Origin: Paraburkholderia nodosa DSM 21604
GTDB taxonomy: Bacteria; Pseudomonadota; Gammaproteobacteria; Burkholderiales; Burkholderiaceae
Assembly (NCBI RefSeq): GCF_000519185.1
Contig: NZ_JAFA01000006.1
Coordinates: forward strand, 44,454-108,453
Direction: 5' to 3'
Length of the DNA stretch: 64,000 bases
The notes beneath the pieces are model-generated. The model was not told the DNA's origin and did no database searches. It worked only from the letters and a program-made list of their open reading frames with translations. A program made the position numbers and the translations under genes. Positions 26,115 through 35,132 of this stretch are shown here, in pieces (within the stretch, counting starts at the first letter, position 1; the number at the start of each line of letters is the position of its first letter).

Positions 26115-26765
26115 ATGAGCTGGGAAGCATTCGAAGGGGGCTGGCGTCTGGCGCCGGCCGACGGCGCCGCTCGCGCGCTCGTCGTGCTGCTGCACGGCGT
26201 AGGCAGCAACGCACAGGACCTCACGCCGCTCGCCGACGTGTGGCGCGATGCGCTGCCGGGCGTCGCGTTCACGTCGCTCGATGGCAGCGAACCGTTCGAC
26301 GGCGGCTTTGGCGGACGCCAGTGGTTCAGCCTGCGCGACATCAGCGAGAGCAACCGCGAGGCGCGCGTCGTTGCCGCCTCGCAGGCGCTCGAGCGGCGGC
26401 TCGACGCCGAACTCGCCCACTGGGGGCTCGGCCACGACGCGCTCGCGCTGGTGGGCTTCTCGCAAGGCTCGATCATGTCGCTCTACCACACGGCCACGCA
26501 GCCGGCGGGCGCGGCGGCCGTGGTCGCCTATGCGGGCCGGCTCGTCACGCCCGTGGTCGCGAAAAGCCGCACGGTGCTCACGCTCGTGCACGGCGAGGAC
26601 GACGAAGTGATTCCGGCGACCGAACTGGAGCGCGCAGCCGCCGCGTTCAGCGACGCGGGCTTCGCGGTCACCGCTTTCGCGCTGCCGGGCGTGGGCCATA
26701 CGATCACGCCGCAGGGCGTCATGCTCGGGCGCGACGCGCTGGTGCGCGCGCTCGCGCGCGGCTGA
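26115..26765 (+). CDS. Phospholipase/carboxylesterase-type alpha/beta hydrolase
   Basis: This 216-aa protein has the nucleophile elbow GFSQGS (Ser ~116), the oxyanion region VVLLHGVGSNAQDL near residue 20, an aspartate in HGEDDEVIPA and the final histidine in GVGHTITPQG. This triad and length match the YpfH/EstB group of cytoplasmic carboxylesterases. It starts at ATG 26115 behind GGGGAGG. It is a single gene, divergent from the exporter. Confidence 0.85.
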   Translation: MSWEAFEGGWRLAPADGAARALVVLLHGVGSNAQDLTPLADVWRDALPGVAFTSLDGSEPFDGGFGGRQWFSLRDISESNREARVVAASQALERRLDAELAHWGLGHDALALVGFSQGSIMSLYHTATQPAGAAAVVAYAGRLVTPVVAKSRTVLTLVHGEDDEVIPATELERAAAAFSDAGFAVTAFALPGVGHTITPQGVMLGRDALVRALARG

Positions 26766-27118
26766 TCGCCGGATTGATCCGATCGCTGGCGGTGGGGCGA
26801 GTTCAGTCCCCGTTAATCGGCATGCATCGACATGCATCGGCGGGCCAAATCGGTACAAATTGGCAGTCGCATAAGCCCGCAGTGTCGTATTTCGGCCATA
26901 TTTTCCGGATAAGCTTTGCAGTTGTTTTTGGACCGGCTAAAGTTCGCGCCGGTCGCGGCCGTTAATACGGGGAGTCGCCGCGACCTTATGGGCCGCGTAG
27001 GCCCGTTCCGCCCGGCGCGCGGCTAGTTCGCGCTGCCTGGACGAGGCCGCCATCGGGAATGCCATCCGGCGGCGCGTCGTCTGCCGGGTCGCCAAAAAGA
27101 ACCGAACTTCAGACCAAT
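26766..27118. other. Intergenic region before the mreB-like gene
   Basis: No gene is seen in this 353-nt stretch. It contains a weak sigma-28-like element: TAAAGTT at 26938 and GCCGTTAA at 26958-26965. The spacer after TAAA is 16 nt, one longer than ideal, and the -10 has one mismatch. GC-rich inverted sequence follows, close to the start of the mreB-like gene. Confidence 0.4.
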
Positions 27119-28174
27119 ATGGCCCGAGCCAAGCCGCATTCCATTTTTTCCAAGAGGCTGTTCCGCCAGGACGTGGCGCTCGATCTCGGTACGGCCAATA
27201 CGCTCATCTACACCGCCGACAAGGGCATCGTGCTGAACCAGCCCTCCGTGGTCTGCTTCGAGCGGCGCGCGGGGGCGAGCGAGACAACGGTGGCCGCGGT
27301 GGGCCGCGAGGCGAAGGATCTGCTTGGCCGCGCACCGGCCAACCTGGAGACGGTGCGGCCGCTCTCGCACGGCGTGATCGCCAATTTTTCCGCTGCCGAA
27401 CACATGATGCGCCGCTTCGTGGCGATGGCGCAGCCGCGCCGTCTGCTCGGGCGCCGTGCGGCATTCACGGTGTGCGTGCCGGCGGGCGCGACGCGCGTCG
27501 AGCGCCGCGCGATTCGCGAGGCGGCCTTCGCGGCAGGCGCGGCGAGCGTGAACCTGATCGGCGAGTCGCTGGCTTCGGCGCTCGGTGCGGGTTTGCCGGT
27601 GCATGCGGCAACCGGCTCGATGGTCGTGGATATCGGCGGCGGCACGACGGAAGTGGGCATCGTCGCGCTGGGCGGCGTGGCGTGCAGCGGCTCGGTGCGC
27701 GTGGGCGGCGACCAGTTCGACCGCGCCATCGTCGATCACGTGCGCACGCTCTATGGCGTCGTGCTGGGCGACCAGACCGCCGAACACGTGAAAAAGACGA
27801 TTGGCTGCGCGCTGTACGGCGAACCCATCGAACGCATCCGCGCGACCGGGCGCAGCATGGAAGACGGTCTGCCGCGCACGGTCGAGATCACGAGCCACGA
27901 CGTGGTGGACGCGCTGGCCGCGCCGTTGCGCGTGGTGATCAACGCGGTGCGGCAGGTGCTCGAGACGGCGCCCGCCGAACTCGTCACCGATATCGCCGAT
28001 AGCGGCATCGTCCTCACGGGCGGCGGCTCGCTGCTCGGCAGGCTCGACCAGTGCCTCGCCGCCGAGCTCGGCGTGGTCGTGCGGGTGGCCGACGAGCCGC
28101 TCACCTGCGCGGTGCGCGGCGCGGGCGCGGCGGCCTCGCTCATGAGCGAGCACGCGTTCGAAATGGTCGAATAA
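27119..28174 (+). CDS. MreB-family actin-like protein (orphan paralogue)
   Basis: This 351-aa protein has the actin-fold nucleotide motifs of MreB: DVALDLGTANTLIY (phosphate 1) near residue 17, VVDIGGGTTEVGIVALGG (phosphate 2) near residue 170 and VLTGGGSLLGRLD (adenosine). The start is ATG 27119, giving a family-like N-terminus; ATG 27059 would add 20 residues. No mreC, mreD, pbp or rodA follows, so this is a second copy outside the cell-shape operon. Arg-rich stretches (PRRLLGRR) and lower conservation suggest specialised function. Confidence 0.85.
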   Translation: MARAKPHSIFSKRLFRQDVALDLGTANTLIYTADKGIVLNQPSVVCFERRAGASETTVAAVGREAKDLLGRAPANLETVRPLSHGVIANFSAAEHMMRRFVAMAQPRRLLGRRAAFTVCVPAGATRVERRAIREAAFAAGAASVNLIGESLASALGAGLPVHAATGSMVVDIGGGTTEVGIVALGGVACSGSVRVGGDQFDRAIVDHVRTLYGVVLGDQTAEHVKKTIGCALYGEPIERIRATGRSMEDGLPRTVEITSHDVVDALAAPLRVVINAVRQVLETAPAELVTDIADSGIVLTGGGSLLGRLDQCLAAELGVVVRVADEPLTCAVRGAGAAASLMSEHAFEMVE

Positions 28175-28350
28175 CGGCGCCAGCCGGTGCTCGAGGCAAC
28201 GCCGCTTCGCCAGGGCGCTGGCGTGCCGGGTGTTCGCGCCGCGGGCGTGGGACAATACGCCACTTTGCCGGCGTGTGCCGCGATGGACTGCCCGCAGGCC
28301 GTTGTCCGTTGCAACGCGCCGCTGTCCTGTTGTCTCCACATCGTCCAGCC

Positions 28351-29196
28351 GTGAATCCAGCCGCTTTTCCGGTCCCCGGTACGTTCATCGAACTGCCCGG
28401 TGGCCTGTCCATGCCCTATGTCGAACGGGGCGCGGGCGAACTCCTTCTCTTCGTGCACGGCTCGCTGTGCGATTTCCGCTACTGGCAGCCGCAACTGGCC
28501 GGCCTCGCGCAGCAATATCGCTGTGTATCGGTGAGTCTCACGCACTACTGGCCCGCCGGGGACGCTGCGCGCGGCCAGCCTTTCAGCTGGCGGCAGCATG
28601 CGGATGAGCTCGCGGCATTCGTCGAAGCGCTGGGCGCCGGCCCGGCGCACGTGATCGGGCATTCGCGCGGCGGCCTCGTGTCATTCCAGTTCGCGCGGCG
28701 CCATCCGCAGCACGTGCGCACGCTCACGCTTGCCGATCCGGGCGGGCCGGTCCAGCAGCCGGGCCAGACGCTCGCCACGCTGCCCGAGACCGTCAACGCG
28801 CTGCGCGCCCACGTCGTGGCGCTGATCGAGTCGGGCCAGGTGGACGCGGGGCTGGAGTTGTTCGTCGATTCGGTGAGCCGCCCCGGCTTCTGGGCAAGGA
28901 GCACGCATGCGTTTCGCCGCATGGCCACCGACAACGCGCACACGCTTGGACCGCAGTTTCAGGATCCGCTGCCTGCGTACACGCGCGAGCAGGCCGCCGA
29001 GGTGCGATGCCCCGTGCTGCTGATCGACGGTGAGCTGAGTCCGGAAGTGTTTCACCGGGCCGTGGCCGCGCTCGAAGCATGGCTGCCCGATGCGCGCCGC
29101 GCGAGTGTGGCGGGCGCATCGCATGGGATGAATCTGGCGCGGCCCGGGGCGTTCAACGAGTTGATCGATCGCTTCGTGAGCGGCTACGGGCGCTGA
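28351..29196 (+). CDS. Alpha/beta-hydrolase fold protein
   Basis: This 281-aa protein starts at GTG 28351. The features are LLFVHGSLCDFRYWQPQLAGL (oxyanion hole), GHSRGGLVSFQFARRHP (Ser nucleophile near residue 113), LLIDGELSPE (acid region) and ASHGMNLARPGAF (His). It belongs to the broad esterase/epoxide-hydrolase/lactonase group; the substrate is unknown. It is separated from mreB by 176 nt and ends at a strong terminator. Confidence 0.82.
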   Translation: MNPAAFPVPGTFIELPGGLSMPYVERGAGELLLFVHGSLCDFRYWQPQLAGLAQQYRCVSVSLTHYWPAGDAARGQPFSWRQHADELAAFVEALGAGPAHVIGHSRGGLVSFQFARRHPQHVRTLTLADPGGPVQQPGQTLATLPETVNALRAHVVALIESGQVDAGLELFVDSVSRPGFWARSTHAFRRMATDNAHTLGPQFQDPLPAYTREQAAEVRCPVLLIDGELSPEVFHRAVAALEAWLPDARRASVAGASHGMNLARPGAFNELIDRFVSGYGR

Positions 29197-29210
29197 AGCG
29201 CGCCGATGCA

Positions 29211-29256
29211 AAAAGGGCGGCCGTGCGAGAGAACTGAACCCGCGGCCGCCCTTTTA
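29211..29256. terminator. Strong bidirectional terminator
   Basis: AAAAGGGCGGCCG (29211-29223) pairs with CGGCCGCCCTTTT (29243-29255). A-rich and T-rich flanks occur on both sides, so it can serve the hydrolase gene on the plus strand and the hypothetical gene on the minus strand. Confidence 0.8.
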
Positions 29257-29294
29257 ATTGCTGCGAGAAATATCGCAGTCCGAACGACGCTCGC

Positions 29295-29696
29295 TTAGTC
29301 GCGGCCGTGCGCGTGGGCGTCGAGCTTGTGCTCGGCCGCCTCGCCGACGAGGCCCGCGTAATAGAGGTGCACGCCGATCGCGAGCGAATCGTTGCGGATT
29401 TCGTGGAAGGCCTTCCATGCCTTCACCGGATCCTTGAACACGAGATAGTGCGCTTCCTGCGAAACGAGGCGGGCGACCTGGTGCAGGCCGTGGCCGTTGA
29501 GCGCGTCCACGAGGTGATCCAGGCTGCGGTGCGTGCGCGCGTCGGTGCGCGGATACAGCATGTGCAGCACGGCCACGCGTTCGCTGGCGAGCGCGGCCGA
29601 AAGTGCGACCACGATGTCCTGGTGATTGAGTGCCGTGACAACGGCGCCCTCTGCTTGTTCGTCTTCTGCGAACAGGGTGTCGACCGAGATGTTCAT
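29295..29696 (-). CDS. Small helical hypothetical protein
   Basis: This 133-aa protein starts at ATG 29696 with AAGGAAG upstream. The sequence looks fully helical: HQDIVVALSAALASERVAVLH, RTHRSLDHLVDALNGHGLHQV and a His-rich C-terminus (EHKLDAHAHGRD). No family is recognised. It stands divergent from the gltA region with a 372-nt gap. Confidence 0.65.
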   Translation of the reverse strand: MNISVDTLFAEDEQAEGAVVTALNHQDIVVALSAALASERVAVLHMLYPRTDARTHRSLDHLVDALNGHGLHQVARLVSQEAHYLVFKDPVKAWKAFHEIRNDSLAIGVHLYYAGLVGEAAEHKLDAHAHGRD

Positions 29697-29740
29697 CTGT
29701 TGCTTCCTTACGTTTTGCTTTAAGCGCGTGTGGCGGTGAA

Positions 29741-29950
29741 AAAAGCCCGCCGATGACAGCGGGCTAGATTACAAAATGCAAGTAATGGAAAACCCTTGCA
29801 TGTCAAGCAGTATCGCAAAGATGGGGTGCGACATGTTGCGCTGCAAGAGCAAAATATTGTTGCAGGAATCGGCGTTAAGGAACCCGCAAGCTTGGCAGTG
29901 TTGCGAGCTTGAAGAGGGATTGTTGCTGGCTGCGCTATCAATCGATGCTG
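29741..29950 (-). ncRNA. Candidate minus-strand small RNA with Rho-independent terminator
   Basis: On the minus strand AGCCCGC-N8-GCGGGCT followed by TTTTTT (29766-29741) is a good terminator, but no minus-strand gene ends there: the nearest minus-strand gene starts 45 nt further on. The plus strand lacks a T-tract. A transcript starting in the AT-richer region near 29950 would end there. A 21-codon frame (MSHPIFAILL...) lies inside and could be a leader peptide instead. The 5' end is a guess. Confidence 0.35.
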
Positions 29951-30068
29951 CACCGCGCCGTAGAATGCGGCAAGCGGTCGCAGCGATGCCGGCCTTTCCG
30001 GCGGCTGCGTCCTGTTGCGCGAGTTTTGCGCGAAGTATTGCGATGTAGCAGCAATTCAAGGACACGAA

Positions 30069-31370
30069 ATGATCGATTCGAAGACACACGCCACGCTCAC
30101 GATCCCCGGCCACGCTGAAGGCGTTCAGTTGCCGGTCTACAAGGGCACCACAGGCCCGGACGTGATCGACATCCGCAAGCTGTACGGCCAGACCGGCATG
30201 TTCACGTATGACCCGGGCTTCATGTCCACGGCGGCGTGCAACTCGGCGATCACCTATATCGACGGCGACAAGGGCGAGCTGCTCTATCGCGGCTACCCGA
30301 TCGACAACCTCGCGCAAAACGCCGACTTCCTCGAAAGCTGCTACCTCCTGCTCAAGGGCGAGCTGCCTACGCAGGAGCAGAAGGACGAATTCGTGGCCTC
30401 GGTGACGAACCACACGATGGTTCACGAGCAGATGCACTTCTTTTTCCGGGGGTTCCGCCGTGACGCACATCCGATGGCGATTCTGGTGGCGGCGGTCGGC
30501 GCGCTGTCCGCGTTCTATCACGACTCGCTCGACATCAACAACCCGAAGCATCGCGAGGTGTCGGCGATCCGTATGATCGCGAAGCTGCCGACGCTGGTCG
30601 CCATGGCGTACAAGTACTCGATCGGCCAGCCGTTCGTGTATCCGCAGAACGACCTCTCGTACAGCGCGAACTTCATGCGCATGATGTTCTCTGCGCCGAG
30701 CGAGGAGTACAAGGTCAACGACGTGCTCGTGCGCGCGCTCGACCGTATCCTCATCCTGCACGCCGACCACGAGCAGAACGCTTCGACGTCTACCGTGCGT
30801 CTGGCCGGTTCGTCGGGTGCGAATCCGTTCGCGTGTATCGCGGCCGGTATCGCTTGCCTGTGGGGCCCGGCGCACGGCGGCGCGAACGAAGCCGCGCTGA
30901 ACATGCTCGAAGAAATCGGCTCGGTCGATAACATCCCGAAGTTCATCGAGCAGGTGAAGGACAAGAACTCGGGCGTGAAGCTGATGGGCTTCGGCCACCG
31001 CGTGTACAAGAACTACGACCCGCGTGCGAAGCTCATGCGCGAGACGTGCTACGAAGTGCTCAACGAACTGGGTCTGCACGACGATCCGCTCTTCAAGCTC
31101 GCCATGCAGCTCGAAAAGATCGCGCTGGAAGACGATTACTTCGTGTCGCGCAAGCTGTATCCGAACGTCGACTTCTACTCGGGCATCGTGCAGCGCGCGC
31201 TGGGCATCCCGACCTCGATGTTCACGTGTATCTTCGCGATGGCGCGTACGGTGGGCTGGATAGCGCAGTGGAACGAGATGATCGCCGACCCCGAGCAGAA
31301 GATCGGCCGTCCGCGCCAGCTCTTCATCGGCGAAACGTCGCGCGTGGCGTTGCCGATTTCGCAACGCTGA
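30069..31370 (+). CDS. gltA: Citrate synthase (type II, hexameric form)
   Basis: This 433-aa protein has all key residues: histidines in HADHEQN and [13 protein letters not shown] and the aspartate in [10 protein letters not shown]. The N-terminal beta domain ([19 protein letters not shown]) matches gram-negative GltA. It condenses oxaloacetate and acetyl-CoA. It is not next to sdhCDAB as housekeeping gltA often is in this order, so it may be an extra copy. The start is ATG 30069; the frame extends upstream without conserved sequence. Confidence 0.93.
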   Translation: MIDSKTHATLTIPGHAEGVQLPVYKGTTGPDVIDIRKLYGQTGMFTYDPGFMSTAACNSAITYIDGDKGELLYRGYPIDNLAQNADFLESCYLLLKGELPTQEQKDEFVASVTNHTMVHEQMHFFFRGFRRDAHPMAILVAAVGALSAFYHDSLDINNPKHREVSAIRMIAKLPTLVAMAYKYSIGQPFVYPQNDLSYSANFMRMMFSAPSEEYKVNDVLVRALDRILILHADHEQNASTSTVRLAGSSGANPFACIAAGIACLWGPAHGGANEAALNMLEEIGSVDNIPKFIEQVKDKNSGVKLMGFGHRVYKNYDPRAKLMRETCYEVLNELGLHDDPLFKLAMQLEKIALEDDYFVSRKLYPNVDFYSGIVQRALGIPTSMFTCIFAMARTVGWIAQWNEMIADPEQKIGRPRQLFIGETSRVALPISQR

Positions 31371-31380
31371 TGCCCCCAGC

Positions 31381-31400
31381 GCGCGCCGCTTCTGGCGCGC
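31381..31400 (+). terminator. Short GC hairpin after gltA
   Basis: GCGCGCC-N6-GGCGCGC lies 10 nt beyond the gltA stop. No T-tract follows, so termination is uncertain. Confidence 0.35.
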
Positions 31401-31620
31401 GAGCGCATTGCCTGCACGGGCGCCCGCACGTTACATCGTGCCGGCGCCCGCAATTTTTTCCGCGCACGTTCCTTGCTCGCGCCGCGATTTGCCACCGATT
31501 TCGCGCGTAACACTCGCGTATTCTTCGCGCATTCGCCGCCAACGCGTGCGCCGAAGCCACTACAATCAATCGCAAGCGAACCGTACCGTAACCCTTTGCA
31601 TGGGACCCAGGAGGCAAGCA

Positions 31621-33900
31621 ATGCAGGATCCTGAAACACTCGGTGGCGTCACGCGCTCAAGCGGCGTGGATCATCCCGGCCAGGACACGCGGGAAACCGA
31701 CGGCGCGTTCATCGCGCCCGAAACGCCCGAGGTCGCAAGCGCCGACCAGCATGTGCTGAAGTCGGGCGGCACCTTCATCGTCAACGATCCGCTCGGCGAC
31801 ATCACCGGCATCGACGACGGCCTCTTCGTCAACGACACGCGTGTGCTCTCGTCGCTGCGCCTCACGTTCGGCGGACGCGTGCCCTCGCTGCTCTCGGGCA
31901 GCGTGAGCAGCGACAACGCCGTGTTCACGGCCCACCTGACCAATCGTCCGCTGCCGCCGCTCGGCGGCACCACCACGCCCGAAGGCGTGATTCACGTGCA
32001 GCGCGAGCGCGTGCTCTCCGGCACGATGATGACCGAGGCCATCGAACTCACGAACTACGGCACCGAAGACGCCGTGGTGCCGCTTTCCATCTCGTTCGCG
32101 AGCGACTTCCGCGACATGTTCGAAGTGCGCGGTCTGAAGCGCGAAAAACGCGGCACGCTCAAGCCGCCGCGCGTCGAAGATGGCGAAGTGCGGCTCGAGT
32201 ACATCGGCCTCGACAAGGTGGCGCGGCGCGTGCGTATCGAGTTCTCGCCCACGCCGAACAAACTCCTCGCCGATCGCGCCGACTTCACGGTCGACCTGCC
32301 CGCGCAGGCCTGCGTCTCGATCTATCTCACGGTGGCGATCGAAGTCGAGGCCATGCCCGACGCCGCGCCCGGCACGCAGAGCGCGGGCATCTTCCAGCCG
32401 CCCCATTGCCTCGCGAACTCGCAGGAGCAGCGCGTGGGCCGCGCCGCTGTGCGCGCCGCGCTGGTCGACTCACATATCGTGATGCGCGAACGGCGTCGCG
32501 CGGCGGCGGCCTTGCGTTCGAGCAATCCGCTCTTCAATGCGTGGATCAACCGCTCGATCGCCGATCTCGGTCTCTTGACGACCGACCTGCCGACCGGCCC
32601 GTATCCGTATGCGGGCATTCCGTGGTTCTCCACGCCGTTCGGCCGCGACGCGGTCATCACCTCGCTGCAAACGCTGTGGCTCACGCCCGCACTCGCGCGC
32701 GGCGTGCTGCGCTTTCTCGCGGAGCATCAGGCGCGTGAGGATTCGGCGTTCCGCGACGCGGCGGTCGGCAAGATCATGCACGAAATGCGCAAGAGCGAGA
32801 TGGCCGCCACGGGCGAAGTGCCGTTCGCGCTCTACTACGGCGGGGTGGACACCACGCCGCTGTTCGTCGTGCTGGCGGGCGCTTATGTCGAACGCACGGG
32901 CGATGTCTCGCTGATCGACGAGTTGTGGCCGGCGCTGGAACGCGCGGCGGCCTGGGTCGCAGGTGTATGCGACCGCAACAAACTCGGTCTGCTCGACTAC
33001 CGGCGCGAATCGGAAGGCGGGCTCGCGAACCAGGGCTGGAAGGACAGTCACGACTCCGTCTTCCATGCGGATGGCCGTTTCCCCGACGGCCCGATCGCGC
33101 TCGTCGAAGTGCAGGCGTACGCGAGCGCGGCGTTCGAAACGATGTCGCGTTTCGCCACGCATCGCGGCCAGGTGGAAGACGCGGCGCGCTACGCCGCGCG
33201 CGCCGCCAAAATCCGCCGCTGCGTGGAAGAGAAGTTCTGGATGCCGGAGTCGGAGTTCTACGGTATTGCGCTCGATGGCCACGGCGATCTTTGCCGCGTG
33301 CTCGCGTCGAACGCGGGACATCTGCTCGCCTTCGGGCTGCCCCAGGAGGAGCGCGGCCGTGCCGTGGCGGAAGTGCTCGAATCGGCGCTGTTTCATACGG
33401 GCTGGGGCGTGCGGACGCTCGCGGCGGGCCAGGCGCGTTTCAACCCCATGGCGTACCACAACGGCTCGGTCTGGCCGCACGACAACGCGCTGTGTGCACG
33501 CGGTCTCGCGCGCTATGGCCGCAAGGCGGCAGCGGTGCGCCTCCTGCAGGCGCTGTTCGAGGCCGCGGTGACGTTCGACATGCGTCTGCCCGAACTCTTC
33601 TGCGGGTTCCCGCGCAGGCGCGGCGAGCCGCCCACGGCGTATCCGGTGGCCTGCCTGCCGCAAGCCTGGGCCGCGGGCTCGCCGTTCATGATGCTCGAAG
33701 CGTGTCTTGGCGTGACGATCGACGCGGCGCGCAACGAAGTGCGGGTCGAGCAGCCCATGCTGCCCGAAGGCATCGACTGGCTCGAAGTGGGCGACCTGCG
33801 CGTGGGCAAGCATACGGTGACGCTGATGTTCCGCCGTGTGGACGGCAAGGTCGTGGCATCGGCCGATCGCAGCGACGTGAAGGTCGTCGCGTTGCTGTGA
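31621..33900 (+). CDS. Amylo-alpha-1,6-glucosidase (glycogen-debranching enzyme family)
   Basis: This 759-aa protein has an N-terminal beta-sandwich GDE_N domain (residues ~45-240, GGTFIVNDPLGDITG...LFVNDTRVLSS) and an (alpha/alpha)6 catalytic barrel (residues ~290-740; PWFSTPFGRDAVITSLQTLWL, NQGWKDSHDSV, NPMAYHNGSVWPHDNAL). The start is ATG 31621 behind AGGAGG. It is predicted to trim alpha-1,6 branches of glycogen or related glucans. No other glycogen gene is adjacent, so it stands alone. Confidence 0.9.
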   Translation: MQDPETLGGVTRSSGVDHPGQDTRETDGAFIAPETPEVASADQHVLKSGGTFIVNDPLGDITGIDDGLFVNDTRVLSSLRLTFGGRVPSLLSGSVSSDNAVFTAHLTNRPLPPLGGTTTPEGVIHVQRERVLSGTMMTEAIELTNYGTEDAVVPLSISFASDFRDMFEVRGLKREKRGTLKPPRVEDGEVRLEYIGLDKVARRVRIEFSPTPNKLLADRADFTVDLPAQACVSIYLTVAIEVEAMPDAAPGTQSAGIFQPPHCLANSQEQRVGRAAVRAALVDSHIVMRERRRAAAALRSSNPLFNAWINRSIADLGLLTTDLPTGPYPYAGIPWFSTPFGRDAVITSLQTLWLTPALARGVLRFLAEHQAREDSAFRDAAVGKIMHEMRKSEMAATGEVPFALYYGGVDTTPLFVVLAGAYVERTGDVSLIDELWPALERAAAWVAGVCDRNKLGLLDYRRESEGGLANQGWKDSHDSVFHADGRFPDGPIALVEVQAYASAAFETMSRFATHRGQVEDAARYAARAAKIRRCVEEKFWMPESEFYGIALDGHGDLCRVLASNAGHLLAFGLPQEERGRAVAEVLESALFHTGWGVRTLAAGQARFNPMAYHNGSVWPHDNALCARGLARYGRKAAAVRLLQALFEAAVTFDMRLPELFCGFPRRRGEPPTAYPVACLPQAWAAGSPFMMLEACLGVTIDAARNEVRVEQPMLPEGIDWLEVGDLRVGKHTVTLMFRRVDGKVVASADRSDVKVVALL

Positions 33901-33907
33901 GTCTGGG

Positions 33908-33929
33908 CGCGGGCATTCAAAGCCCGCGT
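33908..33929. terminator. Hairpin between convergent genes
   Basis: CGCGGGC-ATTCAAA-GCCCGCG lies 8 nt after the debranching-enzyme stop, with TCATCTTTTCC a little further on. It could terminate both convergent genes. Confidence 0.5.
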
Positions 33930-33945
33930 CTGGCTCATCTTTTCC

Positions 33946-35037
33946 TTACTTTCCGGGCGGGTGATCGACGCGCTCCAGCGTGAACTGCGGCGCGACGTAA
34001 CCCGTCTCGATGCCCATCGTGTTGACGATGCGCGGGGCGTCGAATTTCCTTAGTTGTGCCAGCTGTTCCGGCGTGCCGATGCCCAGTTGCCTGAGTACTT
34101 CCACGACGGTGGCATGGAGCGCGGTCAAATCGCCGTCCTCGATCTTCACCGCGATACCCAATGCCGGGCCGCCCGTGTGCGGTGCGGTCGCCGCGCTGGC
34201 GCGCACGCCAATCGCATAACTGCCCGCCGCGCCGAGCTTGCCGACGAGCGCACCTTCGAACGCGCGCATGAGCGCCGTGCAGAAGCGGCCTTCGCCGGCC
34301 ACGAGTTCCGGATACGACGTCATCGCGCGATAGATATGGGCGAGCGCCTGCGAGCGCGAGTCGGTCGCGGCCGCTCCTGGCAAAGCCGCGCGGTCCTGCG
34401 CATCGGCGAGCTTCACGAACAGGCGGGCGAGCCGGTCGAGCGGGAAGGCCGGGGTGGGCAGATTGCAGCCGTCGATGCCCCACTCGACGCCCGTCTCGGG
34501 AAGATCGCAAACCTCGGCCACGACGCGCTTCACATGTTGCTGCAAGGGGTGCGAAGGCAGATGGTAATCGGCCAGCGCCGCGCCGATCGCGCGCGCGCCC
34601 GCAAGCATGCCCGCGTGCTTGCCCGAGCAGTTGCTGCACACCGCGCCCGGCGTGAAGTCGCGCTTGATCCACGCCTTGTAGACAGCGTCGGAGAGTGGCG
34701 CATGGCCGCCGCAACGCAGGTCCGATTCCGCAGCGGACACCTTGGCGAGCATCGCGCGCGTCCGCTCGATATGGCGGTCCTCGCTGCTATGCGAGGCGCA
34801 CATGAGCGCGAGATCGGCGTCGTCGAAGTGAAAGCGTTCGAGCGCGCCTGTTTCGACTACGGCGAGCGCTTGTGCGGGCTTGGCCGCCGAGCGCACGAGC
34901 GTCATGCGATGCGGGTCGCCGAATGCGTAGAGCAGGCGGCCCTGGGCGTCGACCACGGCAATGTGGGCGATATGCGTGGTTTCGATGACACCGCCGCGCA
35001 GGACTTTCACGGCGGGTTGGGGGGCGCTCGTCGTCAT
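33946..35037 (-). CDS. Asparaginase II family protein
   Basis: This 363-aa protein resembles the rhizobial-type (thermolabile) asparaginase II family. Landmarks are HRMTLVRSAAKPAQALA (Ser-Ala-Ala-Lys motif near residue 50), CSNCSGKHAGMLAGA with two cysteines near residue 135 and CGGHAPLSD. It has no signal peptide. It would hydrolyse asparagine to aspartate and ammonia. The start is ATG 35037; the frame continues upstream without conservation. The ketimine reductase gene lies 95 nt upstream on the same strand. Confidence 0.87.
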   Translation of the reverse strand: MTTSAPQPAVKVLRGGVIETTHIAHIAVVDAQGRLLYAFGDPHRMTLVRSAAKPAQALAVVETGALERFHFDDADLALMCASHSSEDRHIERTRAMLAKVSAAESDLRCGGHAPLSDAVYKAWIKRDFTPGAVCSNCSGKHAGMLAGARAIGAALADYHLPSHPLQQHVKRVVAEVCDLPETGVEWGIDGCNLPTPAFPLDRLARLFVKLADAQDRAALPGAAATDSRSQALAHIYRAMTSYPELVAGEGRFCTALMRAFEGALVGKLGAAGSYAIGVRASAATAPHTGGPALGIAVKIEDGDLTALHATVVEVLRQLGIGTPEQLAQLRKFDAPRIVNTMGIETGYVAPQFTLERVDHPPGK

Positions 35038-35132
35038 GGTGCGTCTGCCTTGGGTCTCGGATGGGATCTTGCTGCGCGGTCGATGTGCGATTCTAATCCG
35101 CACGTTCGGATGGTGGACGCTGCCTTGGCGGG

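Noticed and set aside
26938..26965. Sigma-28-like element upstream of the mreB paralogue as a true promoter
   Set aside because: The spacer after TAAA is 16 nt, one longer than ideal, and the -10 has a mismatch (GCCGTTAA). It is noted only as a weak candidate in the intergenic feature.
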